The notes beneath the pieces are model-generated. The model was not told where the DNA came from, did not search any database, and worked only from the letters and a program-made list of their open reading frames with translations. A stretch of DNA of 64,000 nucleotides from Rhizomucor pusillus (taxonomy: Eukaryota; Mucoromycota; Mucoromycetes; Mucorales; Lichtheimiaceae), in NCBI GenBank assembly GCA_900175165.2, contig FWWN02000359.1, forward strand, positions 45,316 to 109,315, read 5' to 3'. Position 1 is the first letter of the stretch. Every line of letters begins with the position of its first letter. This document shows positions 17,662 to 30,600 of this stretch, piece after piece. The position numbers and the translations under genes are program-made.

Positions 17662-18523
17662 CTAATGCTTTTGTACACGTTCCAAGTACGCGTTCCATCC
17701 AGCTTCCTTGTAACGCTTTGCCTGGAACTCGATCTGGTCGGGGTTGCCATAGATACCACGTCCCACGATAATGACATCACATCCAGACTCAACAATGACC
17801 TGGTAAGGCGTTCTATATTGCTGACCGAGTCCATCTCCCTTGACATCCAGTCCGACACCAGGTGCCATGACAACGAAATCTTCATCGTCTTTTTCGTTCA
17901 TCTTGTGCTGGGCAATAAATCCAAAAACAAAGTCTTGGTTACGTCGTGCCATCTCGACGGATTCGGTCGTGTAGCTGCCCTTAGTCAATGCACCCTTGGA
18001 TGACATTTCAGCTAATAACAACAGTCCTCGACCGAGAGGAAGACCGACTTCGCGCAATCCGGTGATGATACCTTCGCCAGGCACGGTGTGGGCGTTCGTA
18101 ATGTGTGCCCAGGAAGCGATCTTGTAAACACCTTTTCCGTACTGATGCTTGACCGTGTTGCCGATATCCGCAAACTTGCGATCCTCAAATAACAAGAAGT
18201 CGTGCTTCTTTGCCAACTCGCACAGCTGCGCAACAAGGTCTTCGTCAAAGTCATCAATGATATCAATGTGTGTCTGAAGAACTATTGCGTCAGCCTAGCT
18301 GGACCCATTTTCTCTCTCGTCCTATTGCAAATCGAGATCTGACCTTTAGAATGCAGATGTAAGGTCCACAGGCATCAGCAATGTGAAGGAGTTCTTTCTT
18401 TGTGGTCACGTCGGCAGCGATAGACAGATTCGTCTGCTTACGCTCCATGAGCTCAAACAGAGCTTTAGCGCAACCATTGGGATGTCGTGCAGCGCGATCA
18501 GCGTAGGTCTTGAAAGTGTTCAT
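17662..18523 (-). CDS. URA3: Orotidine 5'-phosphate decarboxylase
   Basis: Exons (minus) 18344-18523 and 17662-18273; 263 aa, normal for the family. Catalyses OMP to UMP, the last step of de novo pyrimidine synthesis, in the cytosol. The active-site signature [14 protein letters not shown] is intact (catalytic Lys about residue 93), as are the phosphate-binding GRGIYG and the [12 protein letters not shown] loop. The start [11 protein letters not shown] matches the usual N-terminus of zygomycete PyrG; an upstream in-frame ATG at 18595 would add 24 residues that do not resemble the family. It is convergent with PKC1, 140 bp between stops. Confidence 0.97.
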
Positions 18524-18757
18524 ACCGGCGGGGGAAGAGGGTGCGACGAAAGAAAGAAAAAAGTGGTTGACAGAATCAATGTATTCCCGCTCCACAATCG
18601 TGTAACAACATCACACAGACTTCCCAATCGATGTAGGTCGCTAAGTGCTATATGTTGTTAGAAGAGTTGAATGCGTTAACAACAACTTACAAACACGCCA
18701 AGTCTGATGCATCAACACCTTTGACCAACAGCAGAACCTTCCTGTTGATAGGTCAAA

Positions 18758-20234
18758 CTAGATTTTATTTGTATTAGACGAAGCAATCTGTTCATCCTTC
18801 GTAGATGGCGTCAAGGGCGGCAACGCATCCGTCAGTTCCGTTGTAGATATAGCCTCATTGATGGAAGGCAGATGCTGACCTTCTAGATGACTCTTGCCGT
18901 CACTGACAGATGGAAACTTGTGCGACAGGGGTATCGAAAAACTGTATACATCACTGCTCCTTGCTGAAGAGGGAAGAGAAGAGTTGGTCAAGCTCGTTGA
19001 GCCATCACTGTTAGCTGCGTTATCCATCATGATACTCCTTTTAGAAGAATGCTTGGATGATTCTGTAAATTCTTTTATTGTGATGCACTTTAGTACAACG
19101 GCACTACTCAGCAATAGACACAGGCTTACTTTGTAAAGATAGCACAAGTGGATCGTTAGGACCTAGAATTTGTTACGATGTTGATATCGGTTGTTACTCA
19201 TTTCTACATCACTTACCGATACCCGATTTTCTACTTTGAAGAGTCCCAGTCGCATCCAAGACTGCACTTAGGATCTGTAGTCGCATGAGATATAAGCCCC
19301 GTTTGGAAACTTTCGTATACTTACATCATACTGCTGCTTCTGCATTTTTTGTATAGCTGCAGTTTCTTCCACAATAGATTTGTGCATAGTCTCGATAGCT
19401 TGCATCTGCTGTTTTAGACTATTGAACTTGTTTCCAACGCGTTCCTTGACCTCCATGACCTCCTTTGATGCGGCGGTTTGGTCAACCCTTGACCCTTCTT
19501 CCTGATGCTGCTGCTGCTGCTGCTGCTGCTGCACTCTCGTTGCAGACGTCCCAACTTTGCGACGAATAGAATGCAGCTCGGCCGGTTCGCCTCGTTTGAA
19601 ATGATCGTTCTTAAACAAATACACAGGAGAAGAACGAAAAGTATGCATAGAGGACGAATGAGACGTCTGCGGCGGCGGCAAAGACGAGGATGATGATGAT
19701 GCCAGTCGATAGTCAATATTATCAGGTGGATCATCGTTTGTAGCCTGGAGGAAGTTGAGCTTGGATGGTGTATATACACGCCGAAAACCGTACACTAAAT
19801 GCATTACAAGAAAGAGCAAAGCATTGCTTAGCGTTTATAAATTTTCAGATGCACGATTGATTCTTTGATCGCTTTACTGTTCAATTGTCGCACGAAACTC
19901 TGCCAGTTGTTGTGCTTAAAGTAATGCGGTAGGATTCGCTTTGAAAACGCAAAGATATTCGGAATACAGATAGTGTCACCCTCTCGTTCGTCCAGCCACC
20001 GTATGTGGTCGTGATTGTTTTTGTCATTTACTATACTACAGAGCGAGTTTGTTGATACACTGGACCCATTGATGGGGGCAGACAGAACAAGAGAACTTAC
20101 ACCCAGAGCTTTTTGATAAATGCAGGCAATGGCGGATGTGTGCGTGTGGATGATGCTTCCGACATCGTACTACTTTCACGCGAATTGCTTGCTGTATCCA
20201 TTGCATGCGTCGACCTCTTTAAAGGGGCCGCCAT
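18758..20234 (-). CDS. HSF-type transcription factor
   Basis: Six exons (minus): 20101-20234, 19878-20035, 19325-19794, 19217-19274, 19130-19162 (33 nt) and 18758-19071; 388 aa. The winged-helix HSF DNA-binding domain spans residues about 36-130: PPLPAFIKKLW, DHIRWLDER, FAFSKRILPHYFKHNN and WQSFVRQLNMYGFRRVY; the recognition helix is complete. A polyglutamine run (residues about 195-202, coded by a CTG/CAG tract) and a hydrophobic heptad region (EVKERVGNKFNSLKQQMQ to LQKMQK-like) suitable for trimerisation follow. The C-terminus is Ser/Thr-rich. No response-regulator receiver domain is present, so it is not a full Skn7. Likely nuclear, binding nGAAn-type elements; whether it is a heat-shock or an Sfl1-like factor cannot be told. 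Confidence 0.88.
19507..19532. repeat. GCT/CTG trinucleotide tract inside the HSF-type gene
   Basis: About nine uninterrupted GCT units on the plus strand encode the polyglutamine run of the HSF-type protein on the minus strand. Tracts of pure triplets are prone to length change. Confidence 0.9.
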
Positions 20235-20582
20235 GGCGTTCGCCTTTGATGGATACAAGCTTTCTGAGCTTACAGAGGTAAAGAGAGAAAAAAAAAAGAG
20301 AGAGAGATAAGGAAAAAAAGAAAGGACTGTGTAAAATCCAAAGTAAATGGTTGGAAGCTCGGCTGAAAATATCCCAATTTACAGTCCAAGCAACTAAACT
20401 TTAATTCCGGAAAGGACAATTTGTCATTGACGGCAACTGCAGAAAAAAAAGGACTTGTGGATAGGAAAAGAGCGGTCGACAGAATATTGGAAAGAATAAT
20501 TTCATGCCTTTTTTTTTTAATTTTTTTGTTCTGTCGTCTTCGGTCAATAAGAACATTCGAAGAAAGTTCGATTCCGACACTC
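20235..20582. promoter_or_regulatory. Divergent promoter region, HSF-type gene / IND1
   Basis: 348 bp with several poly(A)/poly(T) runs (A-rich near 20280-20330, T-run at 20510-20528) that would disfavour nucleosomes. No protein-coding signal. Confidence 0.4.
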
Positions 20583-21843
20583 ATGCTTTTCTGGCGCCTA
20601 TTTTCAACTACATGTCGAGTGGCTCATGAAAATCCTTTGGTACGGGCCATGACACTGCACAGTCCCGCGACATTGTATTGATCACTCCCAGCAGGGATTG
20701 CCGAACCACAAGCCTGCACCGACTATACCCCGCGCACAGCGAGGTCTCCCAAAGAAAGTCCCCATTACCGGCGTCAAGAAGGTTGTAGCCGTCGCTTCCG
20801 GTAAAGGCGGTGTGGGAAAGTCTACCACAGCAGGTAAAGTAAAGTGCCCTTGCAGCCACGTGTCTATACAACTATGCATATTAAACCAACTGTACATAGT
20901 CAACGTCGCCTTGGCTGCAGCTGGTCTCAAAAAGCGTGTTGGTATCCTTGACGCTGATATCTTTGGTCCTTCCATACCTTCCTTGATGAATCTCCACGGT
21001 GAACCCGAAGTAACTGAAAAGGGTATGCACGAATTTTTCTCGACGAATATACATTCAGTCTCTGACACTCACTTGCCGTTGCTAGGCAATAAACTGATAC
21101 CCTTGACCAATTATGGGGTAAAATGCATGTCAATGGGTTTTCTGGTGGACAAGGAGGCTCCCGTTGTTTGGAGAGGTCTGATGGTATGAAAAAATAAACA
21201 TAACAGTTGATGGTCTAGATATGCTCAGCGTAAAGTTTTTCAATGCAGGTTATGAAAGCATTGCAGCAACTATTGCATCAGGTGGATTGGGGACAGCTGG
21301 ACTTGTTGGTTATTGACATGCCACCGGGCACAGGGGACGTTCAACTTACTATTAGCCAACAAGTAATTGTAGATGGTAATGTTGACACGTATGATGGACA
21401 AGACATATGAACATTTATATTCTTTTGTGCAGGTGCCGTCATCATCTCAACACCTCAAGATATCGCTTTGATAGATGCAGTGAAGGGTACGAATATGTTC
21501 AGAAAAGTCAATGTGCCGGTATGTATACGCGAACATGGACATCTTCTAGCAAAAATTTTCCTAATCTACATGCGCTGGTTAGATACTGGGTATGGTCCAA
21601 AATATGTCGCTGTTCGTCTGTCCCAACTGCAACCACGAGAGCCATATTTTTGGTCACGACGGAGCTGTAAAGAAAGCGGAGGAAATGAACATCCCGCTTC
21701 TAGGCCAAGTGCCTTTGCACGGCGATATTTGCGAGCTGTCCGACTCTGGAAAGCCCATCGTCGTCTCCAAACCCGATAGCCCCTTTAGCGCGCATTATAG
21801 ATCCATTGCCTCCAATATCCTACAAAAACTTGAGCTTGCATAG
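20583..21843 (+). CDS. IND1: Mitochondrial Fe-S protein assembly P-loop NTPase (Ind1/NUBPL)
   Basis: Seven exons: 20583-20639, 20695-20833, 20900-21022, 21086-21183, 21249-21375, 21433-21518 and 21583-21843; 296 aa. The N-terminus ([18 protein letters not shown]) is Arg-rich with hydroxylated residues, as expected for a mitochondrial presequence. Mrp/Nbp35 features: [15 protein letters not shown], deviant Walker [11 protein letters not shown] (residues about 54-63), switch region [22 protein letters not shown], and the Fe-S-binding CPNC (223-226). The CPNC placement and short N-terminus fit Ind1/NUBPL, which delivers 4Fe-4S clusters to complex I in the mitochondrial matrix. Its presence implies a complex I-containing respiratory chain. 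Exon 2 has a tandem CAGCAG acceptor, so one extra Gln is possible. Confidence 0.93.
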
Positions 21844-22392
21844 ATCCACAAAGCAATGTTTGTGTGACCTAGAAAAAAATTTTTTTCTTCACTTGACAGC
21901 TCCACTCATATCGGCGCTTGAAAGCGACAAGAAAGATATAAAAGAGGTGCTAAGCCTGGCAGTGCCAAATGTTTTTTTCTTTAGGAAGACCAATTGTCTT
22001 AAAAGCATTCGTGTGAGATGGCTTCGGCTATCGAAGACGCAACGAATTGTCGTACAATTGAAGAAAGACTCTAGAGCGACTTTTTGGGTGCAGTTGATGC
22101 TTAGGTTAGGAGCTTCGTCTCTGCCGATGGCGTCGAGTGCAATCAGTTGCTCTAAATCTCCCTTTGCAATTTCAAAACAATGAAAATGAGAGGCATTCGA
22201 ATCACGTACTTGACAAAAGCCCCGGCTTACCTGATGTTAGGCGGCGAGTCTCTGCGTGATGGCAATGCTGTTTGGCACTGGATGGGGTGGCTGGTACATT
22301 CTGCTATGTAGTCAATCTTGACTAGCTTGGATCTTACGGAAAACTGTTTAATGGAATAGAAATAGAATAAAGGGACTATGTACAAATGGCTA
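21844..22392. other. Convergent intergenic stretch, no supported gene
   Basis: About 550 bp between two converging genes. Open frames exist on both strands at 21900-22190 (about 100 codons on the minus strand without an upstream ATG), but neither has a recognisable domain or splice pattern. A degraded gene cannot be excluded. Confidence 0.35.
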
Positions 22393-23087
22393 CTACTTGT
22401 TGAGAGAACCTCCAGTGGAAGGGTACAACTCTTGCAGAGTGCGGTCGTGTTCTTGCTCTAATTCCTCCGCTGACTTGTCTTGGAGGAAGGTTGGATGGTC
22501 TTTTGACTTTTCTCTGAGAGCTATTCTGTCAAACTGCCCAATATGACGCACAGAACATACATAGTTCGCGTGCAATCTATTCTGCCGCTGTGCTGTACTT
22601 TCTTCTTCAGGTTGTACCTTTGAAACAGCGGGTATGCGCACTGTATCCGCACTTAATTAGAAGCCGCAAACTGCATCGCGTTGAATTAGATTTTACTAAC
22701 CTCCTCCTCCTCCTGCATCACCTTTGCTGCTAGGTTCCTTTTTTTGCTCTTGAAGTTCAAACAGCAAGCTGGTGCCTACTGCTTCTTCGATACGCCCGGC
22801 AAAGGTGTCGCTTTCACCCAGCTGGAAATATGTCTCATCGTTACCGCCCAGACCCTGTCACATCATCCTGTAAATACACGACAGAAGGCTCTTTTGAAAA
22901 CATTGATCTTACAAGAAAGACTGCTTCTGCCTTGGTCTGCGCAGCGTGGAGAAGTGCATCAGATGACATGTCTGTGCCAAAGTCCATAAGCACGACCACC
23001 GACTATGCATTGCTCAGATTTAGCGATTAGTCCGTGTGTGGCATTTGCCAAAGTGGCTACCTCTTCCTCGTATTCATCGTCGCTCAT
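22393..23087 (-). CDS. TFIIIC subunit 6-like protein (GTF3C6/Tfc7 tau55 family)
   Basis: Four exons (minus): 23061-23087, 22913-23002, 22701-22854 and 22393-22640; 172 aa. The fold signature of the TFIIIC_sub6 family is visible: VVVLMDFGTDM near the start, then YFQLGESDTFAGRIEEAVGTSLLFE, which matches the family's F-AG-(Y/I)-ED-x-GT pattern. A Gly-rich linker and a charged C-terminal tail follow. The human counterpart is part of the RNA polymerase III initiation factor that binds the B box of tRNA genes. Identity rests on this short motif, and the exon-3 acceptor was chosen by frame among two candidates. Confidence 0.72.
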
Positions 23088-23349
23088 CTTCTGCGCAGGT
23101 CAGCAACAGTCTGAGTGAGTTTCCATGCGTTTTGGGATTCATGCGAATTGTGTGGCTTGAGTAACTATTTGCAAAAAGGGATCCGCGTCCAGTGCGCGCG
23201 CGTAGTTGCCAACTTTGTAAGGGAAAGGATGGTTGTTGAAGAATGTCAGATATGGCTACCGTGTGCTGTTGATCCACTGCTATTAGGCCGTGTCTGTTTG
23301 GACGGCTTACGTCTTACGCTGATAAATATGTATACAAAGGGGGGAACCC

Positions 23350-25698
23350 ATGTGGTCCTGCGCTGCTGCTGCTTCCATTTTTGTTTATCTATTTCCCTTT
23401 TTCTCTTGCAACTTATGTCATGAACACGACATCGAGGACATGAGTCAAGGTCGAAATCGTCTTTACTTTGGAGCCTCGTTTTCTATATCTCTGCTACCTG
23501 CTCTAGTGGGCGTGTACTTTATATCGCACGATCGGACAGCTTTGAGCATTCTGCTATTCATCGTCTCCGTTCTATGCATGGTGCTGTCGACCGTCATTTT
23601 CCTCGGGTACAAGACCGTGAAGCATGGTCTTCCCTTGGTTACTTCATTTTTGAACGCCATCAACGAGATACTCAAGCCCATATCTCAGGTTATCTCGCAC
23701 ACAAAGATCATTGGCCCCATTGTTTCAGCATTTATACGATGCAATTTCTTCGTGTGGTTCATACTCTTGCTCATGAGTGACCACATGATACGGATGGTGC
23801 TCAGGCGCTTCGTGGGGCAGCACCCGACGAAACGTGATTTCTCTGTCATCAATGCTATGGATCCCAAGTTCAACTTGTTTGACGAAAGCATCCCACCTAC
23901 AAAGCATCTGCAAAACAGCGATCTTTTTAAGATGAGGAAAAAGATGGCTGCAGATTCCCTTGGAGGAGATAAATCGTGGATAAATATGTTGCAGAGACCG
24001 AGATACTCCAGATCACTAGCATACACTCTCAGTGTAGCATCAAAGCTGGTCTACGAGGACATTGCCGTCATCAAACATGAATTGACTAAGACTGGCTTTG
24101 ACGTTGCAAATACATTTAAACCCATTGCGTATTTGGTAATGCAGTTGGCACCATTTCTTCACATTATAATAATAATTACTGATCTAAAGAGTTCTTTAGA
24201 ATATATGTGCGTTTATAGTCGAGAAAGACAATGATATACTTTTAGTATTCAGAGGGTAAATATCCATACTCTGTGTCATCTGTAATTATAGTTGTTAACG
24301 TCTAATATCAATGCAGAACGAACCCTATGAACATACAAAACTACATTACAAATATTAATATGAAGATGGGGGCTATCAATGGACCTTGGGGCCCGATGGG
24401 CAAGGTGCACAAGGGTTTTTGGAATGCGATGGGTGACCCCGCGCCACGAAAATCAACGTCGATGAACCAGTCAGCGACTGAAGTCCCTTCATCGACACTC
24501 CACATTGAGCTGACAAATGTATCAATATATCGAACGATCGCATCCACAGTCAAGGCAATTGGCTCCATAATACGATTTTTGACATTAAACATCTTCCATC
24601 ACGTGACCGACCCTGTGGATACAAGCTGGATCGGATCACATATTGATATTCGGTCCAAGAGCATGTACGCACAGGCCGAAAAGCATATCATGGATTTGAT
24701 CGAAGCTCGTGAACGACGACCATCTCGGTTCAGCGGCGTCGATTCAGGCGATGCAAGTATCAGACCTAAAAGCCGATTATTTATAACTGGCCATTCTCTG
24801 GGTGGAGCGTTAGGAACAAGTAAGTTCCATTACTTTATTCTTTTTTGTTGTAATGTTTATTTGATTTTTTACTCGTTGGTATTTCTCTTCAGTCTTCCTT
24901 GCTAAGATGGTGCAGTCAAAAAGTCCCTTGCTGGAACATTTTGGAGGTCTATACACTTATGGGCATCCAAAGATTGGAGATGCAGATTTTGCCAGAGTTT
25001 TTGGACCGCACATGTACAGCAAAATATTCCATCACGCATATAATAACGGTAACCTCTTGCATAATTGTAAGGATTGGGCGTTGCTGATTGACTATGTTTA
25101 GACATTGTCACACGTGTTCCATCCTGGCTCGAATACGAGTGAGTTTCTTCCTCTTCAAGTCCTGAACATGATGTAACTCAAAGCATTTCTTGCACATAGC
25201 ACTCCACCTGGAACGCTTGTATTTATAGACTCGGCTTATCACATTAACCTTTATCCTCCAAATCCTCGCACGAACGAACCAGTACCTATACGTCCGATTT
25301 CTTACCTCCATTTGTCTGGATTGCTCAACCATCACGTAATACGACGCATGATTCACGAGAATTCCATCCGCATTCTGTTCCGAATCATATTCCCATTCTT
25401 CCTGAATGATCATTTTCCATCCGACTACTGCGATGCACTGCGACGTGGCTCAGTAAGCTGGGTAATTATGGGCGCTGCAGGACTTCAAGGCGGTGATCTT
25501 GAGGAGGAAGGTGTCGCAGAAGATGCTACGGACGAATATCGAGAGGTTATGAGGAATGCTGCCTGGAGACAGCGTCGGTGCAGCGTTGTCGATGTGCATG
25601 ATGATGACGATGATGATGATAATAGCCATCCTGCCACGTATAGAGCTATCCAATCTGTAAATCCATTCCCACTAAATGCTCTCTGCGGAGAGAAATAA
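23350..25698 (+). CDS. Class 3 (DAG lipase-like) membrane lipase
   Basis: Six exons: 23350-24135, 24200-24255, 24317-24819, 24893-25048, 25102-25138 and 25200-25698; 678 aa. Two hydrophobic helices lie near the N-terminus (FSISLLPALVGVYFI; LSILLFIVSVLCMVLSTVIFLGY). The alpha/beta hydrolase core follows: VFRGTNP (oxyanion region), nucleophile elbow GHSLGG (Ser about 441), and conserved YTYGHPKIGD and IVTRVP. The catalytic His is likely in the SAYHINLYPP or HHVIRRMIHE region. Fungal lipases of this class hydrolyse acylglycerols; the membrane helices suggest an endomembrane or lipid-droplet enzyme. The tail is acidic, with an Asp run at about 25605-25625. An ATG at 23440 would give 648 aa and may be the real start, since the first 30 residues resemble no known N-terminus. 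Confidence 0.88.
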
Positions 25699-25833
25699 AG
25701 TATAAGCATATATACGCAAGTATTGCTCATTTTAATTGATGCCATTTTTTAAGTCAGAAAGCATGCGGGAGTCGCTGCAAAGAAAAATGGTTAGGTGAAT
25801 GTGCAGGATTCCATGGATGGAGAAATAGGTTTT

Positions 25834-27017
25834 CTACGAATCCATCTCCTGTGCATCTGGTTGGTATCTCTGCGATTGTCCAAGTATGCAAGACTCGCTA
25901 CCGTATTTTGGATGGTGGAAAATAAATGGTATGATTGGCACGCGAGCCGTTCCGGGAGGTTGCAAGATAACGGTGCGCTGGGCGTGTGCCCCGGTACGCT
26001 GCTGCTGGTGCTGTTGCAAGTATTGTTGTCGCTGCTGTTGCTGCTGCTGTTGTTGTTGTTCTTGATATTCCTGCTGGATCGGTTTCGGCCGAGGGATTTC
26101 GTAGGTTGGATAAGGTGTAAATGGACGAGGGTGCATGACGCCTGGTTGTGTTTGCGTTTCAGGTAACGATGATGACACCAAGGTCGAGAAAGGTGGTAGA
26201 CGTGTGAAAGCAGACTGTGCAGAAGAAGGAGATTCCTCCGGAGCAGAAGCGTATTGGTAGAAAGGTTGTGGATTACTGGGAGCAAGAGGAGCAATTGAAG
26301 GATTCACAAAGGCTGCTGCTGTGGATGGGTCACTCGAAGATGGTTGCTGCTGTGGGAGATCTGTAGAGTAGAATGTGATCCTTCCTTGAATACGTTCGTG
26401 CGGTTGCTCGGATGGATGATCTTGCGATAGATGTTCTTCTGCAGATGTATCTGTCGCCGTAGTAGCAACGGTAGGCTGATCATCGCTCGTATCCTCATCA
26501 GCTACCCGTTCCGATACTCGGCGGTTGCTGCCGCTGGAAGTGGCTGCTTGCTGATCCTGACTTCGTCGTCGCATTTTTTGTCTGTAATTTTGGAACCTTG
26601 GAGTTGGAAGAAGAAGCGTAATGGGGAGAAACATGAATTAGTGGTGAATTTAACGATCAAAATTTCCTTATCACCCCAAAAAAGCAGGCGCAAAACAAGA
26701 TCGTTGTTTACTTTGCAAAAAGTGCTACTATGCTCGCCTGCTTACCAATAATAGACGCTTTCAGCGCGCATATGAACAAGCGTTCCTAGCTCATGGCACT
26801 GTTGATCTTTCGTTGGCGTCTGGGTGACAGTGTTGAAAAAATTCACCAAAATTTCCTCCTGTTCTCGAGTCGTCCGAGCTCGACGACGAGCAACTGTGCT
26901 TAGAGATATTATGTTGCCGGGATTGCCAGTCATGGTACGAGAAGAAGAGTTACAACGGAGCCGATTCCTTGATAGGATAGAATAATCTTTTTTCTTTTCT
27001 TCATTTACGTTATTCAT
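25834..27017 (-). CDS. Homeodomain transcription factor
   Basis: Exons (minus) 26746-27017 and 25834-26596, intron 149 nt splitting the Trp codon of helix 3; 344 aa. The homeodomain occupies residues about 45-105: RRRARTTREQEEILVNFF at its N-terminus and helix 3 VYYWFQNYRQKMRRR, with the invariant WFQN present and Tyr where Arg is usual after Asn. The remainder is Gln/Pro/Ser-rich with a polyglutamine segment (EQQQQQQQQQRQQ). Nuclear DNA-binding regulator; its targets are unknown. A second in-frame ATG at 26933 would remove 28 residues before the domain. Confidence 0.85.
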
Positions 27018-27682
27018 ACATCAGAAACCTTTACTGATAAACAACTCTTTTTTTTTTCGCCAGATGACAGTACGCACTTCAAACCCTAGAATCTTGAACT
27101 GCGGAAATTGGACCATCTGGCGTGATCTTTTTTACTCTTGAGACAATTATAGAGTTGCAAGGTACTGTAATCCTCCCCGTTGCAACTACAATACATATGC
27201 CTCGTGAAATGAGTAAAGAGAAAAAAATTTGTTTCCTCCCGACGGACGCTTTTTGAACAGAGGCTTATCTGTACCGAAATTGTGGTAACAGACCCCGTTC
27301 ACCATGCAGCTGCCCATCTTCTATTCCAGGCACAAGAGTTTACGTCTCCCAACGAACACGGAATCCTTTGCGGTGGTGTTCAAGCCCGAATGCCCTGGCA
27401 TGTGAAATCGATCGTAAAAGACATTCACATGCGTTTCAGACAAAGTATCCCAGAACATGATCCGAGTCACCATGACGATCACCTTTGACACGTCCCCTTT
27501 GTTCTGAATGTGAGATACTGACGAATGTCTCTCAACGATTGGATTTGCCAAGCGGGCGGGGCGTGCGGGCCCCAATACATGTGACAAACAAGGCAGGCGG
27601 GAAAAGCGGTGATTCAGGATCGGCTTTACGGCACTGAAAGCAGCACCCGCCAGCCCGCCTCTTTCTCGGCGGTTCAACACGT
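27018..27682. promoter_or_regulatory. Divergent promoter region, homeodomain gene / HID1
   Basis: About 665 bp. The left part (27018-27260) is AT-rich with poly(T)/poly(A) runs. The right part (27540-27670) is GC-rich with GGCGGG-like strings near 27550-27560 and 27595-27600. No coding evidence. Confidence 0.4.
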
Positions 27683-30600
27683 ATGGGGGCTACTGACAGC
27701 AAGCTGGCTTTCCGAAAGGGCGTCTTTCGACTCTTTGAAGAAAAGGTTAGACTTTAGGACAAAACTATAGAATTGGGAAGCTCAAACGACGATCCACTTT
27801 GCAGAACATTCCGTTCAACGCCGATGACTATTGGTCGTTGGTACGACCTCACCTGTCCTCGCAATAACTGTGAGATAAACTGACAATGTTATTTTGTAGT
27901 TTTGGACACTTCCAGAGTCAATAGACGATGTGTACTCGCTGATTGGAGCTAGCGACATTCGACGCGCTCGAGATTCCAGCCGAGAAAATCTAGAGACTCT
28001 TATTGACAAGGTATATGCAACCAACCGACTGTATGGTTTATCAGACTCGATGCTAATGAACGACGTTGTAATCCATCCAGCTTCTCAACCACATCAGTGC
28101 AATCATTGATGCGCCCAATTTTCCGGCAACACCGCAGTCTTTGCCTCAGTTGCTAAACTGCATACGCGTCTTGTCTCGGATCATTCCATATATCTTTGAA
28201 GTTCCTGATTCAGCAGAGTACGAGGATAAGATATTCTGGGTGCCTCGATCTGTAGAACGCCCACCGGAGCCCATCAATGAAAACAATGCTGCCCAAGAAG
28301 GATCGTCTCAGCAGGTACTGCGTTCGTTTCCTAGCAATGCTACCTGACATCCTCTAAAAGCCTTTTTCCTGCTATAGAAAACACAGCCACATTACGATAC
28401 CCTTCCACCGCGAGGCGATGTTTTAATGTCACGTTAGTCTACATAACCTTGGAAACTATATGCCCTAAATAATTAACATTGGATTTATTGGACCACAGTG
28501 ACTCTACGGTGCCTGTTTTTGGCCGGATTTACTTTACCTGCGACCATGACGAACGAAGACGGCAGTCGTGTCAACTATGTTGTTTGGGAATCCGGTGTTG
28601 GATCGTCATCGCCTATCGCATCGTCTCGCGAGAATGATATGAACCGCATAGAAGTCTTGCGCCTGTTGACGGTTCTGCTATCCCGTTCCATGTACGTCCC
28701 GCCAAGCCAGGTGCTATCGAAGGAGGATCGATGGCTGCATTTTATTGTCACAAAGACGGAGCGCAAAACCATCTTGGCACTCCTGTGCAGTCTTCTGAAC
28801 ACGGCCTGCAAATACAATCCTCTCGGTTGGGGTGTGCCTTACAACCACATTGTCTTCACCGATACCCGCGAACAACTAGTTGTCCTATGTCTGCGTACTC
28901 TTCTCGTCATTCTCGATTATCACTCACCGAGGGTTGCGAGCGTCATGCGCCAGTTGGATCAGCAAGCATCGGCATCCCCGAACGAAATCGTTTCCGGTGT
29001 AGACTTTTCTGCTATCCAGGATCCCGAAAAGAAAGCATTGGCAGAGAGACAGATGGCTCAATCCGGCGGCTCAGAAGATGCTTTGGGCGGCGACATGGAC
29101 TTTGATGAAAATACTGACAATGCATTCAGGCATTATCTTTCAAAACTGCATCGAGCGCAGGACTTTCAGTTCCTCATTGACGGTATCTATCGTATCCTCA
29201 GCAACCCCATGCAGGCAACAAACACGTACTTGCCTGGTTCAACCAAACGTGTACGATGTCACGTTGAAATGATGATGCTCTTCTGGAAGCTGCTGGAGAT
29301 CAACTCTGTAAGTGTGCAAAATGTTGCCATGGATATTCTTGTACAACAATATTTATTTCTCCCACACCACAAAAGAGATTCAGAAACTACATGATGGAAA
29401 CCGAAAGAGCATTGGACTTGATGGTTGTCTTAATCTTCTATGCCATGGATAACAAGGTGAATCTTGGTACGTTCACTATTTGCCACAGGTCACATTCTGC
29501 AAACTAACACTGCATGGTAGCTCAGGTCGGGTTAGTCCGCATGTGCGCCTTTATCTTGCAAACGCTTTCGTCTGACAGGACATTTGGAGTCAAATTGAAC
29601 CGATATTTCGATGGTCATTCTTCTCTTCCAGCTTCGATCAGAATACCAGCATTCAACGGCACTTATGCTGATTTCCTCATCACTGCAAGTATCTTTGACA
29701 ACGTGCCCCACTTCAGGCTCCTAATCTTTTATTTCTTTTTCTTTTGAAATAGTCCATCTACATGTTGATCGCTACGTCGCGAGGAATTCTGTCAACACTG
29801 TATCCGGCACTCATACTTACTATCACTAACGTTTCGCCATATCTGAAATCGCTGTCTGTCACGTCATCCAGCAAACTCGTTGGGTTATTTGGCTCCATGT
29901 CTGCGCCTGGATTTATACTCGCAGATGAAGCAAATCATCGTCTAGTCGGATATCTCTTGGAGGCAATTGGTAACATAATTCAATATCAGTATTCAGGTAG
30001 TTTAAGCATTGCGATTCAAATAACTATGCTTTGTAAACTAAAGATATCACCTTCCTTTCCCACACAGACAATATCAACCTCGTTTATGCACTCGTGCGCA
30101 GTCAGGCAAAGATCGAGAAATTACGAGACATGACTCTGGAAAGTGCTGTTGCCGAGCTGGAGAGAATTCGACAGCTGAAGGAAGAAAAGATGCGACGTAG
30201 CTTATCCTCAAACTCACAGCAGCAACAGCAGCAACAACAGCAACAGCAAACAACAGAAAATACTGACGCATCTGAAACTCAAGGATCAACTACAGATACC
30301 ACTGAGAACTTATCTGACAAGGCAAAAGGCAAACAACCGGAATCTGCGCAAAGTACAGTCACAGCTGCCAGCAGCAACAGCGATGGTGAAGGCACTAGCA
30401 ACAGCCAGGCCCAAAGAAGTACGCCACAGAGACAACAGAGTTCTTCATCAGTCGGATCAAGCTTCTCCAACGTGGTGGCACGATCAGTGCATGGATTCCA
30501 GCCAACAGAAGAATGGGTAAGTGGGATAGCGACTTACAGACGCTATATGCTAAAACAAATCTATTAGTTCAACGCATGGCATTCTGTCCTGCCTTTGCAA

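Noticed and set aside
20555..20582. GTTCGATTCC string resembling a tRNA T-loop
   Set aside because: Upstream 60 nt is poly(T)-rich with no A box or anticodon stem.
21806..22190. Open frames on both strands downstream of IND1
   Set aside because: No recognisable domain; the minus-strand frame lacks an upstream ATG and a clear intron to one. Reported only as an unexplained gap.
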